Source: Ophthalmolycus amberensis
Lineage: Eukaryota > Chordata > Actinopteri > Perciformes > Zoarcidae
Reading direction: 5' to 3'
Length of the DNA: 64,000 nucleotides
NCBI GenBank assembly: GCA_024529925.1
Contig: JAFEUB010001373.1
Coordinates: 1,232,501-1,296,500, forward strand
Below are positions 1 to 11,500 of this stretch, one piece after another; position 1 is the stretch's first letter, and each line of letters opens with the position of its first letter. The translations under genes and the position numbers were made by a program. The notes beneath the pieces were generated by a model. The model made no database searches and had not been told where the DNA came from. It worked only from the letters and a program-made list of their open reading frames with translations.

Positions 1-857
1 CTTCTAAGTTACTGTCCTATTGGAATGAGCTCAGGGCAGGTCTGTTGACACAACAGACTTCTGTTTACCCAAGCTGCAGCGGTTGAATGATGGCGTCTCT
101 GCACAGTTGATAATTCAATCTGCAGGTGAATGTTTAACTTTGTCTGCAGCAACTGGTCCGACATAGACAGGAGCAACACACCAAACCCTTTACATGTCGA
201 CCTCAGCACATATGTGGATGTTCAGTCCATGATTCAGTCCAGGACCTTTGTCAGAAATGTTGCATGCTGGGATGGGATTGCACAGTGCATGCTGAATCAG
301 AGAGCAGGATTTGGTAACGCCTGTGGAGGGGTGTGGTACATCGAGAGGAGGCTCCATTACAGACTCACATCTGTGACTCGTTACTAACTCAGCACAGAGC
401 TGCTCTTGCTGCCATGTGTGCGCCTCTATATCGATATCATATATATCTATATCACCATTATGCCTGTTTCTCTGTAAGCAGGACATTTCAAAAGATTCAG
501 AATAGATTTTTACATCAGGCAAGAAGGAACTGATTAACTTTTCAAACAGGCTTCTTACTGAAGCTCAGATAACTTTGGAACTGAGTCAGAGAACACAGAG
601 AGGTGAAGCCTCGAGTGTTGGCTCAGGCAAACACACGAGGTCCCAGAGGTCAGTCCTGTTAACTGCTGTGCCAATGTTTCCATAACGTGGTGCGATGGGC
701 TGCACAGTAACTGCACAAATACAGTGATGTTCATTTGTTTTCCACAAAAAAAGATTGAAGAAAAAAAACATGGCTCTCCAGGGGAATTAGGATCTATTGA
801 TTCTTTTCTTTTATTTAACTTTTAGATTTTATCATTAGATTTTATACCTATATGTAC

Positions 858-1015
858 AGTGGTGATCTGAGCTAAATGCTAGCGTCAGCATGCTAACATG
901 ATGCAAGTACAATGTTTAGCGTATTCATCACCTTAATGCATAGCACAGCTGAGGCGGATGTGGATTCCATCAGTTTTGCTGTGTTTGGTCATAAACCAAC
1001 ATATTGCACCTTTTT
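858..1015 (+). repeat. teleost dispersed repeat fragment (GCTAAC-rich family)
   Basis: The stretch begins with gagctaaatgctagcg, continues with catgctaacatgatgc and ends with ttggtcataaaccaa. This matches, from memory, a common non-coding teleost repeat whose consensus has serial atgctaacat motifs, then acagctgaggctgatg, then ttggtcataaaccaaag. The copy is diverged and internally shortened. The family name was not checked. Confidence 0.5.
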
Positions 1016-1789
1016 AATTTCTGCTGCTTGAGTGCAGATGTTTAGGGGAAAACAAACACTGCAGTTCTTCTTAGAGGTGGAGCTCCTAACTCAGATTCAG
1101 TGCAGAAGAAGCAAACCTGTTTCCTCCTATATGTTGTAATGAGAGATGAACAGGCATAACTCACATTATATTCTATCGACATGGATAAGAATGTGTCCTT
1201 TAGGTGACAATTCAACATGTGGAATCAACAGCTGCATGTTGTTGTTGGGAGTAGGACCTCACAACCTCATTGTGCTATAACAAAGAACAAAGGTGCACTA
1301 GTTTGTCAAGTTGACATGATATGATGTGCCAGGTTACAAAAAAGGAAGTGGCCTGTTTGTGAAAGTTATGGGAACGACAGCCAACTCTCATTCCCACTGC
1401 ACGACGTAACTGATGCGAGGACACTTTCCTCATCCGCGCTTAGGTGCAGGAATCCAAACCATCCGGACTTCAAGACAAAAGGCGAGATGAGAAGTGACAC
1501 ATACACTCCGCCATCCGCGTAGTTGCTATGCTGCAAACAAACAGTGGATCATTTTAACATTGTTTTGAGACGATGTTTTGTTTTGAGACGATGGTAACTT
1601 AAAGCTGATGTGCTCAGGTTAAAAACAGTTTACTCTCTTTGTCTTTGCATTGAATAGAAACCGTCTCTATTCTTTACGGCTTAAAGAAGGAAACTAGTTC
1701 AGAACATCACGGATGAAGTCTTTATGTCTGAAGGTAACCTCCCTGTTACAGTTCAGCCTGAGTCCACTTCACCAAACGTCAGTGCCACA

Positions 1790-2135
1790 ATAAGATAAGA
1801 TAAGATAAGATAAGATAATCCTTTATTAGTCCCTCAGTGGGGAAATTACAGGATTACAGCAGCATTGCTCACAAGTAATAAAATAAAGATAAAAAATCAA
1901 GTAATATAATAAACTAAACAGTAAACAGTAGAACAGTAATAAAATAAGACAGTAAAGAAGAGTATTAGATATACTAAAATATGCCAGTATATACAGAATA
2001 TACAGAATATACAGAATATACAGGCGGATCAGGTAAATACTTAAAACGTATTGGATATTGCACGGATTAGATAAGATATTGCACCAGGTGAATGAATTAA
2101 AGTGTTCAGAGTGTGCAAAGTGTTCGTGTTCAAGT
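1790..2135 (-). mobile_element. 3' tail of a non-LTR retroelement (LINE/SINE-like)
   Basis: On the minus strand the element ends in aatttccccactgagggac, then taataaagg, then a (TTATC)n tail that appears as (ATAAG)n at 1790-1818 on the plus strand. This tail is widespread in fish genomes as a 5'-truncated retroelement end. The body is AT-rich and contains a 9-bp tandem (tatacagaa) at about 1988-2022 and tattgcac motifs near 2055-2090. No reverse transcriptase remains. The clade (Rex-like, L2-like or other) cannot be decided from this tail. Confidence 0.6.
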
Positions 2136-2720
2136 GTTAGTGGTCCAATAACTGGTGATTTGGTACAGATTTATAATATATAGACGCATGAATTTCTCTT
2201 TGACATTTGCTACATACCTTGCGTTAATACAGTAGAGTGCATTGTAATTGTTACAATACATCACGACATACACATCACACAAGAATGAAGAAGCTGCACC
2301 ATGACAGGAAAAATCAATGCAAAAGGTGTCTGGGAATAGATCGCCCCGTCTCCCTCGCTAAAGTTCACATTTTATTTTACTGAGGAATCTTATCTTCAGT
2401 TTTACTCAATCAGTTTGAGTAAGCAGGAGGGTTTTAAGAGTAGTGGGTGGAGTAGTATTTGTACTGGGTCATACAGTTCATTACTCACAATGCATAAAAA
2501 AAACACAAAGGACAAGTGGAGACAATCTAAGATGTACACAAAGTTAGAAGACAAGCTCTCGTATTATAGGATTCAACGGTCTAAATCAGGAGTTAGATAT
2601 TAGATCATGTGTGTTTATTGTAAGCCTGTGCAGGCCCTCTGCTTTGAGTCAATATTCAGTATCACAGACTTTGTTCTCTAACCTGCTGAGAACCTAAAAA
2701 TGAGCTTAATCTGGGTTTGA

Positions 2721-2782
2721 GGATCACATGAGAACACAGAGGATCACATGAGAACACAGAGGACCGAAATGGACCGAAATGG
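2721..2782. repeat. two adjacent short tandem duplications
   Basis: A 20-bp unit (ggatcacatgagaacacaga) occurs exactly twice at 2721-2740 and 2741-2760. A 10-bp unit (ggaccgaaat) follows immediately, twice, at 2761-2780. Both copies are identical, so the duplications look recent. Confidence 0.9.
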
Positions 2783-3564
2783 TTGCATTGATACTAAAAT
2801 ACATGAAAAAGACAACGTGGTAGAGTTTCTTGTAAGATTGTAGAGAGGCTTTCAGTCAACCGTGTGCATGAATCATGACGTTGTTGGTCTCCAGCCCATG
2901 AGGGCATGAACTCATCTGTTTTGCTCATTTGTCTTCGTCCTGCTGAACACAAAGCTGCATTTCAGAAGACAACCCAAGCAGCAAGGCATTAGCCTGTTTC
3001 TCAACACATGTGCCACGATTGACACTTATTAAGCTGAAAGGAGGTTTCAGCACAAACAGGTTGAATAGAACTGTTAATTAATTTACTAAGCATGTTGTCG
3101 ACTACAAACTCACCTGGACGTAAACATTGTGTCTCCACAGTCTTTGCCTCTTTCTCCACCCATGAGACAGCTGCAGCGCCTTCCACGGTTTTGTGTATTT
3201 ATCCCCACTGATCTCTAGTGGGAGGTTCTATTTTCTTGTTCTCAGTGAGGGTCTTAGTCTGGATGATTGATTTTTCTCTCGGTTTTCATGATGTGGGTGC
3301 TGACAGGCCCTCTGAGATTATACATAACAGTGATTAAGGTCGACACAAATACACTTGATGTGACTTGGTTTAGCTCCTATAAGGCAAGAGGAACCTGGGA
3401 CCCACATATTGAACATTTTACCCTTTAATAGAATAAAATTCCCCAAACCACAAGAGGCTTCTACAATGATTTATTTCATGTTATAAATTTCTTCCCTTAA
3501 AAAAGACATTTGTCGGAGCAAACTATGTTCAGAAGTCTAAGAGTCTAGACTAATATGGACAGGA

Positions 3565-4507
3565 CTGAGAGGGACTACCCACCGAACAGGGCCTGAGAGG
3601 GACTACCCACCGAACAGGGCCTGAGAGGGACTACCCACCAAAGAGGGCCTGAGAGGGACTACCCACCAAACAGGGCCAGAGAGGGACTGCTCACCAAACA
3701 GGGCCTGAGAGGGACTGCTCACCAAACAGGGCCTGAGAGGGACTACCCACCAAACAGGGCCTGAGAGGGACTACCCACCAAACAGGGCCTGAGAGGGACT
3801 GCTCACCAAACAGGGCCTGAGAGGGACTACCCACCAAACAGGGCCTGAGAGGGACTACCCACCAAAGAGGGCCTGAGAGGGACTACCCACCAAACAGGGC
3901 CTGAGAGGGACTACCCACCAAACAGGGCCTGAGAGGGACTGCTCACCAAACAGGGCCTGAGAGGGACTACCCACCAAACAGGGCCTGAGAGGGACTACTC
4001 ACCAAACAGGGCCTGAGAGGGACTACCACCAAAGAGGGCCTGAGAGGGACTACCCACCAAACAGGTTCTGAGAGGGACTACTCACCAAACAGGGCCTGAG
4101 AGGGACTACTCACCAAACAGGGCCTGAGAGGGACTACCCACCAAAGAGGGCCTGAGAGGGACTATCCACCAAACAGGGCTTGAGAGGGACTACCCACCAA
4201 ACAGGGCTTGAGAGGGACTACCCACCAAACAGGGCCTGAGAGGGACTATCCACCAAACAGGGCCTGAGAGGGACTACTCACCAAACAGGGCCTGAGAGGG
4301 ACTACCCACCAAAGAGGGCCTGAGAGGGACTATCCACCAAACAGGGCTTGAGAGGGACTACCCACCAAACAGGGCTTGAGAGGGACTACCCACCAAACAG
4401 GGCCTGAGAGGGACTATCCACCAAACAGGGCCTGAGAGGGACTACCCACCAAACAGGGCCTGAGAGGGACTACCCACCAAACAGGGCCTGAGAGGGACTA
4501 CCCACCC
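3565..4507. repeat. 28-bp minisatellite, about 33.7 copies
   Basis: The unit is ctgagagggactaccc followed by accaaacagggc (28 bp). Reading unit by unit gives 33 full copies and one partial copy. Variants are gctcacc, actcacc or atccacc in place of acccacc, aaagagg in place of aaacagg, and gggctt in place of gggcct. Copy 17 has lost one base (27 bp). Units 20-25 (4096-4263) repeat exactly in variant order as units 26-31 (4264-4431), a 168-bp higher-order duplication. The period is not a multiple of three and no open frame runs through, so it is non-coding. Confidence 0.95.
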
Positions 4508-4509
4508 GA

Positions 4510-5097
4510 GAACAGTAGACTACATACCTTCAGAGCGTTTGTGTTCTCACCACCAATAGGAATGCTGAAGTGACGTAAACCGTTCAGCGCAGCTTGCACA
4601 CGTCTTAAAACAGAAAAACCTTCAAAAGTACTTTTTGCAATATTAGTTTGAAGCTGCAGTCGTCTTCGGCTCAGTGAATGCGCTTTAAGCTTCTGGTTTA
4701 GCCTTTATGCAGCTCAGCAGGGGCTTCAAACAGGTTTTTGAAAATGGCGGTTGCCGGTGCTGCCTTGGCTCATGCGTTAGAACAATCTATGTACACTCAT
4801 GGATCTCTTTGTGCTGGGAGAGAACCTTGATTGTTTCTAGTTCTTTGACGGTTACAAGAGGAGGGTTCTTAGAACGAAGCTTTTAGAACTATGAAAAAGT
4901 TCATCCAGTCAGAAAATGCCTTACGTAATGCAGTAGAGTATACACACAGTTCATAAGAAGCATGATTCACGCCTGCCTTTGAGGGGCGAGAGGTGACCCC
5001 ATGTGCCTCCCTCACATCCCCCCAGCTGACACCAGATGTTTACGCTACAAGAGCAAGGAAATTAGCCAGAGCCCAACTCTGAGGACACACATACAAA

Positions 5098-5135
<38 letters not shown>

Positions 5136-6180
5136 CATGCACACTCAGCCAGCCACACGTTTGCCCACACACACGAACACAGAAATTGCACAGAATCCTT
5201 TGAGGCGCTCTCTCTCATCCCTCACGCAGCCATGACAGAGGCCAAAACAAACAAAATGTACTTCGTACACACACACGAATATACACACACAGGATACAGG
5301 ACTGAGGGGGGATGTTGTGTTTGATATGGTGAACAATGGAGTCTGACGAATTCCCTTAAATGGGTTCGACTGAAAATATGGAAAACAACCCCGGTTTGTG
5401 GTTCAAGGCCACACAATCTTCATGCTGCTGCCAATCACGAACAACTTCAGTAATTACAGGCTCATTGTATCTGGTTGACCCGAATGCCATTCAGATAAAA
5501 TGAGCATTTAATGAAATATCAAAGTATTCTATCGCTTACAATTCTCTTTTGCATCTAAAAGAGTAACTGTTTAAACAATCGAATTGTTCACACAGTAACA
5601 GCATGTTGCTATAAATGAGTAATTACTGCAAATTATCATATTGCAAACAAGTGATTCCTAAAAGAAATCTAATAGTATGTACTTGTTAAAAATATGACTG
5701 TGAGTTTAAATGTTTCATTTGGCTCACCCCGACTGTAACCCAGCCTTATCATCATGGGTCACTGATTACAAATATTATTTCATACAGCTTATATAAATGT
5801 TGACTGATGGTGGAACACTAAAACAAGAATACGCCTTTTCTGTTTGCATGGAGAGACAAATACTGTTGGAATGCCAGACAGAGACTAAGCTGCAGGCTGC
5901 AGGTACATATGAAAGCGAGTGCAAGTCGCACCTAATCACACAACAATGAACACACTCAGAGACATCCCCACGGACCAGCCGAGCATCACACACAAGCGCA
6001 GAAACACACACGCTGACACACACGCATTCCATAACGGTTTCCTCACAGGAGTGGAAAGAAAGCGAGCTCTGGTCCTTAAAGGAAAACAAATGGAGGTCCT
6101 GCCAAGCCCCTGGCTGATCTTTAAAGGAAAACTCCCTCCTACCCTCTCCACTCCCCTCCTCCCAGCCAGACCCGCCCCCT
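4510..6180. other. intergenic DNA upstream of the keratin
   Basis: No exon is recognised. The frame at 5001-5324 owes its length to CA repeats. The stretch contains the (CA)n at 5099-5133, scattered CA-rich DNA to about 5295, and unique AT-rich sequence. The last 120 bases carry the keratin proximal promoter, including two copies of ttaaaggaaaac at about 6076-6087 and 6121-6132. Confidence 0.5.
5099..5133. repeat. (CA)n microsatellite
   Basis: Uninterrupted AC dinucleotides of about 34 bp, followed by degenerate CA-rich sequence to about 5175. Confidence 0.95.
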
Positions 6181-6189
6181 GGTCCAGCA

Positions 6190-6197
6190 CTATATCA
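6190..6197 (+). promoter_or_regulatory. TATA-like box of the keratin gene
   Basis: The motif ctatatca lies about 112 bases upstream of the keratin ATG at 6304, in a C-rich context (cccctcctcccagccag, then ccagcac). Transcription would start near 6220, giving a 5'UTR of about 85 bases. Epidermal keratin genes usually have a TATA box, which supports the call. The duplicated ttaaaggaaaac motif just upstream may be a further promoter element. Confidence 0.55.
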
Positions 6198-6303
6198 AGA
6201 GCCTGCCTCCCTTTATCAAACTCCACCGTCCTGCTACAGTCCACAGCTGTATAACGGCCCTCTCTCCTCGTGTTCTCTCTTGACCAGCAGACAGTCAGCC
6301 ATC

Positions 6304-9061
6304 ATGTTTTACAACCAAAGCGTCAGCGGTGGTCCCCAGATGATCACCAGGCAGAGCCGCAGCTACACATCAAGTGCTGCTCCCCACAAGGCTCACAGTG
6401 TGTCAGGATACAGCTTCAGAGGAAACCCACGGATCTCCTCTTCCAGCGTGCGCACCGTCTCCTCCGGGTATGGAGGCGGCATGAGTGGCGGCATGGGTGG
6501 CGGCATGGGAGGCATGGGAGGCAGCATGGGTGGCGGCATGGGAGGCATGGGTGGCCAGCAGAGCTACGGAGCATCCTCCGGAGGCTTCAACCTGTCCGAT
6601 GGCATAGGACCTCCACGTCGGGGCCAACGAGAAGGCCACCATGCAGAACCTGAATGACCGTCTGGCCACCTACCTGGACAAGGTCCGCTCTCTGGAGGCG
6701 GCCAACTCCAAGCTGGAGGTGCAGATCAAAGAGTACTACGAGCAGAAGGGGCCTTTAGCAGAGAGGGACTACAGCAAATACTGGGACATCATCAATGACC
6801 TGAAGGACAAGGTATAGTGTGTGTCTGCCTCAGGAGCTTAAAACCTAGACAAGTCAAATGTTTGCTGTTAATGATTATCAAGGGAGTGTTTCAAAACGGT
6901 TAAGTAAAGTCAAGTGTGTCGGCACTGCATGGGAAGTTAACTGTGTGTAATTCATAGCAAACCAGTCTATGTTGCTGCACAATGAACTATTAATTTGAGA
7001 CTTTTGAGCTTTGACATCTCCCATTGTTCTTCTTCTCCAAAGATTGCTAACACCACCTTCGGCAATGCCAACATCCTGCTCCAGATTGACAACTCCAAAC
7101 TGGCTGCTGATGACTTCAGAACCAAGTAAGCAGGAGTCTCCATACGACCGAGGCCCAATCTTAATCATGTTAATGTCACAACAAGAGGGCTTCGGGGTTG
7201 TAGTCGTCTCTTATCTTTGTTATCTACTCCCAAAAACTAATCAGATTCGAGCATGAGATGATGATGCGCCAGTCAGTTGAGGCTGACATCACAAACCTGC
7301 GGCGTCTGCTGGACCAGACCACCCTGACAAAGGCTGACCTGGAGATGCAGATCGAGGGCCTGCAGGATGAGCTGGCCTACCTCAAGAAGAACCACGCAGA
7401 GGTGACTTAAGCGCATCCTCGAGCTACACTGATCAATGCTCACGATGAGAACAGGAGCGCGCTTCATCACACCTGTATCAGGACTGTTTGAAATGCTGCA
7501 AATTGATCTTAATGCTTTTTATCCTTCTGTTTTTTGTTTAGGAGCTGGCAGCGATGCGCTCTCAGCTCACTGGCACAGTCAACGTGGAGGTGGATGCCGC
7601 ACCGCAGGTAGACCTCAACAAAGTCATGGACGACGTCCGCGCCCAGTACGAAGCCATCACTGACAAACACCGTCGCGACCAGGAGTCCTGGTTTAATGAG
7701 AAGGTGAAAAGACTTTTCCATAAACAATCATATCCCACACATTGCAAATGACTGGGTTTACTCCCTCAAAAGTCTAACCTGTAATTAAACATAATGATCT
7801 GTGAAACTAAGATGCGTAATCACCAAGACTTCTTCTTCACAACTTTGTCCTTTTTTTTTTCTTGCTCTAGTCGGCAACAATTTCCAAGGAGGTGGCCAGC
7901 AGCACGGAGACAATCCAGATGTCCAAGACAGAGCTCGGTGACCTGCGGCGCACACTGCAGGGCCTGGAGATTGAGCTGCAGTCTCAGCTCAGCATGGTGA
8001 GAATCCCCCCCCCCCCCAAGAATGTGTTCATGTCTCACTGATCTTGCCTTATATGAGCAACATTCCCGGATGGCTGTCTTGTCTGTAGAAACAGACAGTG
8101 ACCGAGGGTAAGAGAGCAGAAGGGAGAGGAACAGAAAGAGGCTTTATTGAAAGAACGAAGGGAGGGAGAGAAAGATAAGAGGGATAGGAGCTGTGCAGAA
8201 GGGAGGGAAGGGCTCACTTTCTGGGAGACATAAAAGAGCTTGAAGAAAGCCGAAGGAATGCTGAACTCCGTGGATTATCTGTGCGCAGCTGGAGTAGATC
8301 ATTTAACTCCCTGCTAGAACAGCTCACTGCTACACATGCAGGCAAAACCTGGCACATGCCTCTGCTAATCATTCCCTCATGAAACAAGTGATAATGCTTT
8401 ACAAATACAGAAATGTTTTTGTGTCTGTCAGACATATAATCCAGGGCGTGGCTGCTGGTTGCAGACTATATCTTGAGATTGTCACAAAGGATTTACTACC
8501 GTAAACTGGTTTGCAAGTATGAACATCAAACCACGTGTCTGAATCGTGCGTTGTCTTTTCTTCTGTTAACAGAAAGGGGCTCTGGAAAACACGCTGGGAG
8601 AGACGGAGGCTCGTTACGGCGCCATGCTTTCCGCCTTCCAGAACACAATCAACATGCTTGAGGTCGAACTCTGCAACGTGCGCTCCAGCATCGAGCAGCA
8701 GGGCCAGGACTACAAGATGCTGCTGGACATCAAGACCAGGCTGGAGCAGGAGATCTCCACCTACAGGAGCCTGCTGGAAACAGAGGAGTCCAGGTAGACA
8801 CGATAACACAGGAGCATGGACGTATGAGGTCATTTAAACCACAATGCACCAATTCACTCATTGCTTTCCTCTGCTTCTCTCTTCCCTCCGACCCATTCTA
8901 GACCTCAAGGTAAGCGACGTATATTTTAACAAGACATTACATAACAACAGTGAAGTCAGTGTGATACAAGCTTGAAGCTCTGCCATCATGATCAGTTTTC
9001 CTTCTTTTTCACAGGAGGCTCAAAGACAGTCACAACCACCACTGTGCGCAGTTCCAGCTAA
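6304..9061 (+). CDS. type I (acidic) keratin, eight exons, frameshift in exon 1
   Basis: An intermediate-filament protein that would pair with a type II keratin in epithelial cytoplasm. Coding exons: 6304-6811, 7043-7125, 7245-7401, 7542-7703, 7871-7996, 8573-8793, 8902-8909 and 9015-9061. Exon lengths 83, 157, 162, 126 and 221 are the classic type I keratin set. The head (residues 1-101) is rich in Ser, Gly and Met, with GGM repeats. The rod starts with ANEKATMQNLNDRLATYL (about residue 106) and ends with LLDIKTRLEQEISTYRSLLE (about 395-414). The tail is short: GGSKTVTTTTVRSSS. The total is 436 residues once one extra base near 6604-6610 is discounted. As written, the head frame (ending LSDGI) runs out of register and stops at 6655-6657, while the rod continues in the +1 frame as DLHVGANEK. 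The start at 6304 is chosen because it follows the TATA box; an in-frame ATG at 6280 would add eight residues. The exact orthologue (krt13-, krt15- or fish-specific type) cannot be named. Confidence 0.93.
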
Positions 9062-9101
9062 GAGGTCCAACTGGCAGGACAAGCTGTACTCAGAATCACA
9101 A

Positions 9102-9127
9102 ACACACACACACACACACACACACAC
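9102..9127. repeat. (CA)n in the keratin 3'UTR
   Basis: A run of about 26 bp of CA directly precedes the first poly(A) signal, so it would be transcribed in the keratin mRNA. Confidence 0.9.
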
Positions 9128-9128
9128 C

Positions 9129-9134
9129 AATAAA
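9129..9134 (+). terminator. first keratin poly(A) signal
   Basis: AATAAA lies 68 bases after the TAA stop, just after the CA run. It would give a very short 3'UTR. Confidence 0.55.
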
Positions 9135-9275
9135 ATCTGTTACACGAGATGAGTGAAACTGGCCTGAAAACAGCTGAGATGTGTTGAAAGTGAAGCCCGT
9201 GTTAAAGTCTACAACAAATGCAAATTTAGAAGAAACCCCTTTGTGTGTGTTTGTGTGTTTGTGACCTGTCTGAAA

Positions 9276-9281
9276 AATAAA
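9276..9281 (+). terminator. second keratin poly(A) signal
   Basis: AATAAA is followed within 40 bases by TG-rich sequence (attgtgtttcgtga), the usual downstream element. With this context it is the likelier main cleavage site, near 9300, for a 3'UTR of about 240 bases. Confidence 0.65.
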
Positions 9282-11346
9282 TCTGCTGGTGCATTTACAA
9301 ATTGTGTTTCGTGACTTTACTGGACTTTCAGAAACAGTCGACATCTTTCTCAACAACATTGCTCTGTTTGTGCGGTCATCATGGCAACAGCATTACATTC
9401 GGGGAGGTGGGATGTGGAAATCTGTGTTACGTAACGGCTGCTTTCAGGAAAGGGAGAACAATGGTTGAGCCCTCGTGTGGAAAGCATTAGGATTTAGAGA
9501 AACGACTGCACAGAGACGTTGAACTTTAAGAAAAGTGCCGTCCCTGACCAAATAAAGTGAACGAGCCTGGGCTTTGCCCCAGGAGGGTTTTTTATTAAAC
9601 ACGACACACCCAAATGGTTGACCAATCTTTGCCCATGGGGGCTTTCAACACAGTGTTACATGAAGTCTGTGCAACTCATGTCACCTAGTAACAAGAACAC
9701 ACACTCAGTATAGAAATACTGAGTGGAAACGCAAACACTCTCTGACTGAACAAAGAGAGCCGTTGTGCTATCAGTGCTGCACTTTGGCCTCCTTTATCAA
9801 CGATGAGTGGTTGCAAATGACCAATGAGCTGCCATGATCAAATGTACCCTGAAGGGTAGCGGCTCCTCGGATGATGGGGACTTAATACATAGGTGTTATA
9901 TTTTTATGGTATGTTAAAGAGAGGAGGCAGGGAATTGTTCTGTCGGTGTGGCGTGTGTGGGAAGAGAGAGTGAGGCAGAGTATCCTTTGAGCCTTTGCAC
10001 TCTGTACAGGTCAGCAGCTACAGCTTCTAAAATGACAGTGAAATGCTGTCAAGAGTTCATAATTCTCAAGTGATGGCGCAATGTTAGTTTTGGAGAAGAG
10101 AGCGATGAGGATCAGATTGCAAAACCCACCCCCTCTGAGGAGCTTCACTCGCCCATATTTGGACCCGCTTTGTTGCATATCGGCTTCTCCTCCACACTGT
10201 TATACTGATAGTTGATGACGAAGCCCTTCCAGTTATGCTTGTAAGTTGACATGAAAATCCAAAGCAGAGATCATAAAAATGATGTGACAACAGGCCATTT
10301 TCCCCAGATGAACGTTTAACTGCAAAGTAATAACTAAACATCTGTTTACGAGCAAACTAAAGCCAAACCTCATGAGTTCTTCAACACTTTCTGACATTTT
10401 AGATGTTGGATGTTGTGCATTTCTGTATTTCTAAGTCTTTTCCTATGTTTTAAATGTGCCATGATGGTACTTGTTTCAGTCCTTTCTGTATGAGACACAG
10501 TACAAATGCTGAAGTTTATATGCACAGCAATGTTCATACATTTTAAACCAGAATGTCAACAAAGACTATATTGTCCAAAGGTACTGTATTGTAAAAATGT
10601 GGGTAGGAAATAGAACTTATTACCTTTTAATCATTGCAGTCGATTCTCTCCAAAAATGCAGCTTAACATTGATGAAGTTAAGGAGCTGGTTCATTTCCAA
10701 AAGCTCACTGTCTGCATCTTCACTTGTATCGTTTTTTTTAATGGAAATGATCTATATCACTGTCAGTTTTATGAGTGATTGCTAAACACCACCTCTCCGA
10801 CATAGAGGATTTCCTTCAATTTGTTCAGGAGCCTCTGGGTGTAATAACGAGCTGTCGTCATAAAGACTTAACGATGGATTTCATAAATAAGGAGATTAGG
10901 GGAAGACATAAAAGTAACAGTTAGGTTATTATTTACAACATGAATAGGCAGACTGTCTGCACGTGGCTGCACAAAAGAATATGATAGGGAGCGGCGCCAA
11001 GTTGCCAAAAGTCGCTTCTGTATTTTCTCCCTGTCGTGGCTGACTGCCATCCAAAGCCAGCCTGAGGCGAGCAGAGAGATCAGACAGGAAAAGCAGATGT
11101 CTTGAAGTACTTGACATATAGAGTTCAATTCAGTTCAACTAATGACAAGTTCAGGATACTTTGAATTCTTTCTGCTTTCTATTGAAACTATTGAAACAAC
11201 AGGGACTTTCACACATTGTGCGTAACCTTTCTTTGTCCAGTAACTGAATCCCCGTGAGCAGCAAGTCACAGGAAGCTTCTTAACAGCTTATTTAATACAG
11301 TACGCTTTAGAATTCCTGCACAGAAAATAGCAATACTGTATAAATA

Positions 11347-11500
11347 AAGGAATAGTTTGACATTTTGGGAAGAACACTTATTTTCTCTCTTGAGAAGATT
11401 AGTAACAATTTCAGTTCTGTATGCTAAATATGAAGCTACCAGCAGCCAGTTTGGGCTTAGCTTAGCACAAAGACTGGAAACGGGGGCATAGTTTGTTTAT
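11347..11500 (+). repeat. teleost dispersed repeat fragment
   Basis: The stretch starts with atagtttgacattttggga, continues with ctaaatatgaagctaccagc and then gcttagcttagcac and aaagactggaaacggggg. This order matches, from memory, a frequent teleost repeat (gtttgacattttgggaaa ... aatatgaagctacagc ... agactggaaacaggggg). It is non-coding and diverged. Confidence 0.6.

Larger units (their letters stand above)
1..3560. other. gene-free flank with old repeats
   Basis: I see no exon with conserved protein content here. The short open frames (for example 130-387 and 190-522) are unlike any family I know and overlap each other on both strands. The stretch holds the dispersed repeat at 858-1015, the LINE-like tail from 1790 and a small tandem duplication at 2721-2782. 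The rest looks like unique, AT-rich intergenic DNA. Confidence 0.5.

Noticed and set aside
3565..4507. CRISPR-like regular repeat array
   Set aside because: The units are head-to-tail copies with no unique spacers, in animal DNA; it is a minisatellite.
5001..5324. 107-residue frame with His/Thr repeats
   Set aside because: The His-Thr run is the (CA)n microsatellite and the rest has no recognisable content.
6304..9061. Keratin as a pseudogene
   Set aside because: Only one base is wrong; all splice sites, exon lengths and the rod are intact, and two unrelated genes nearby have the same kind of error.
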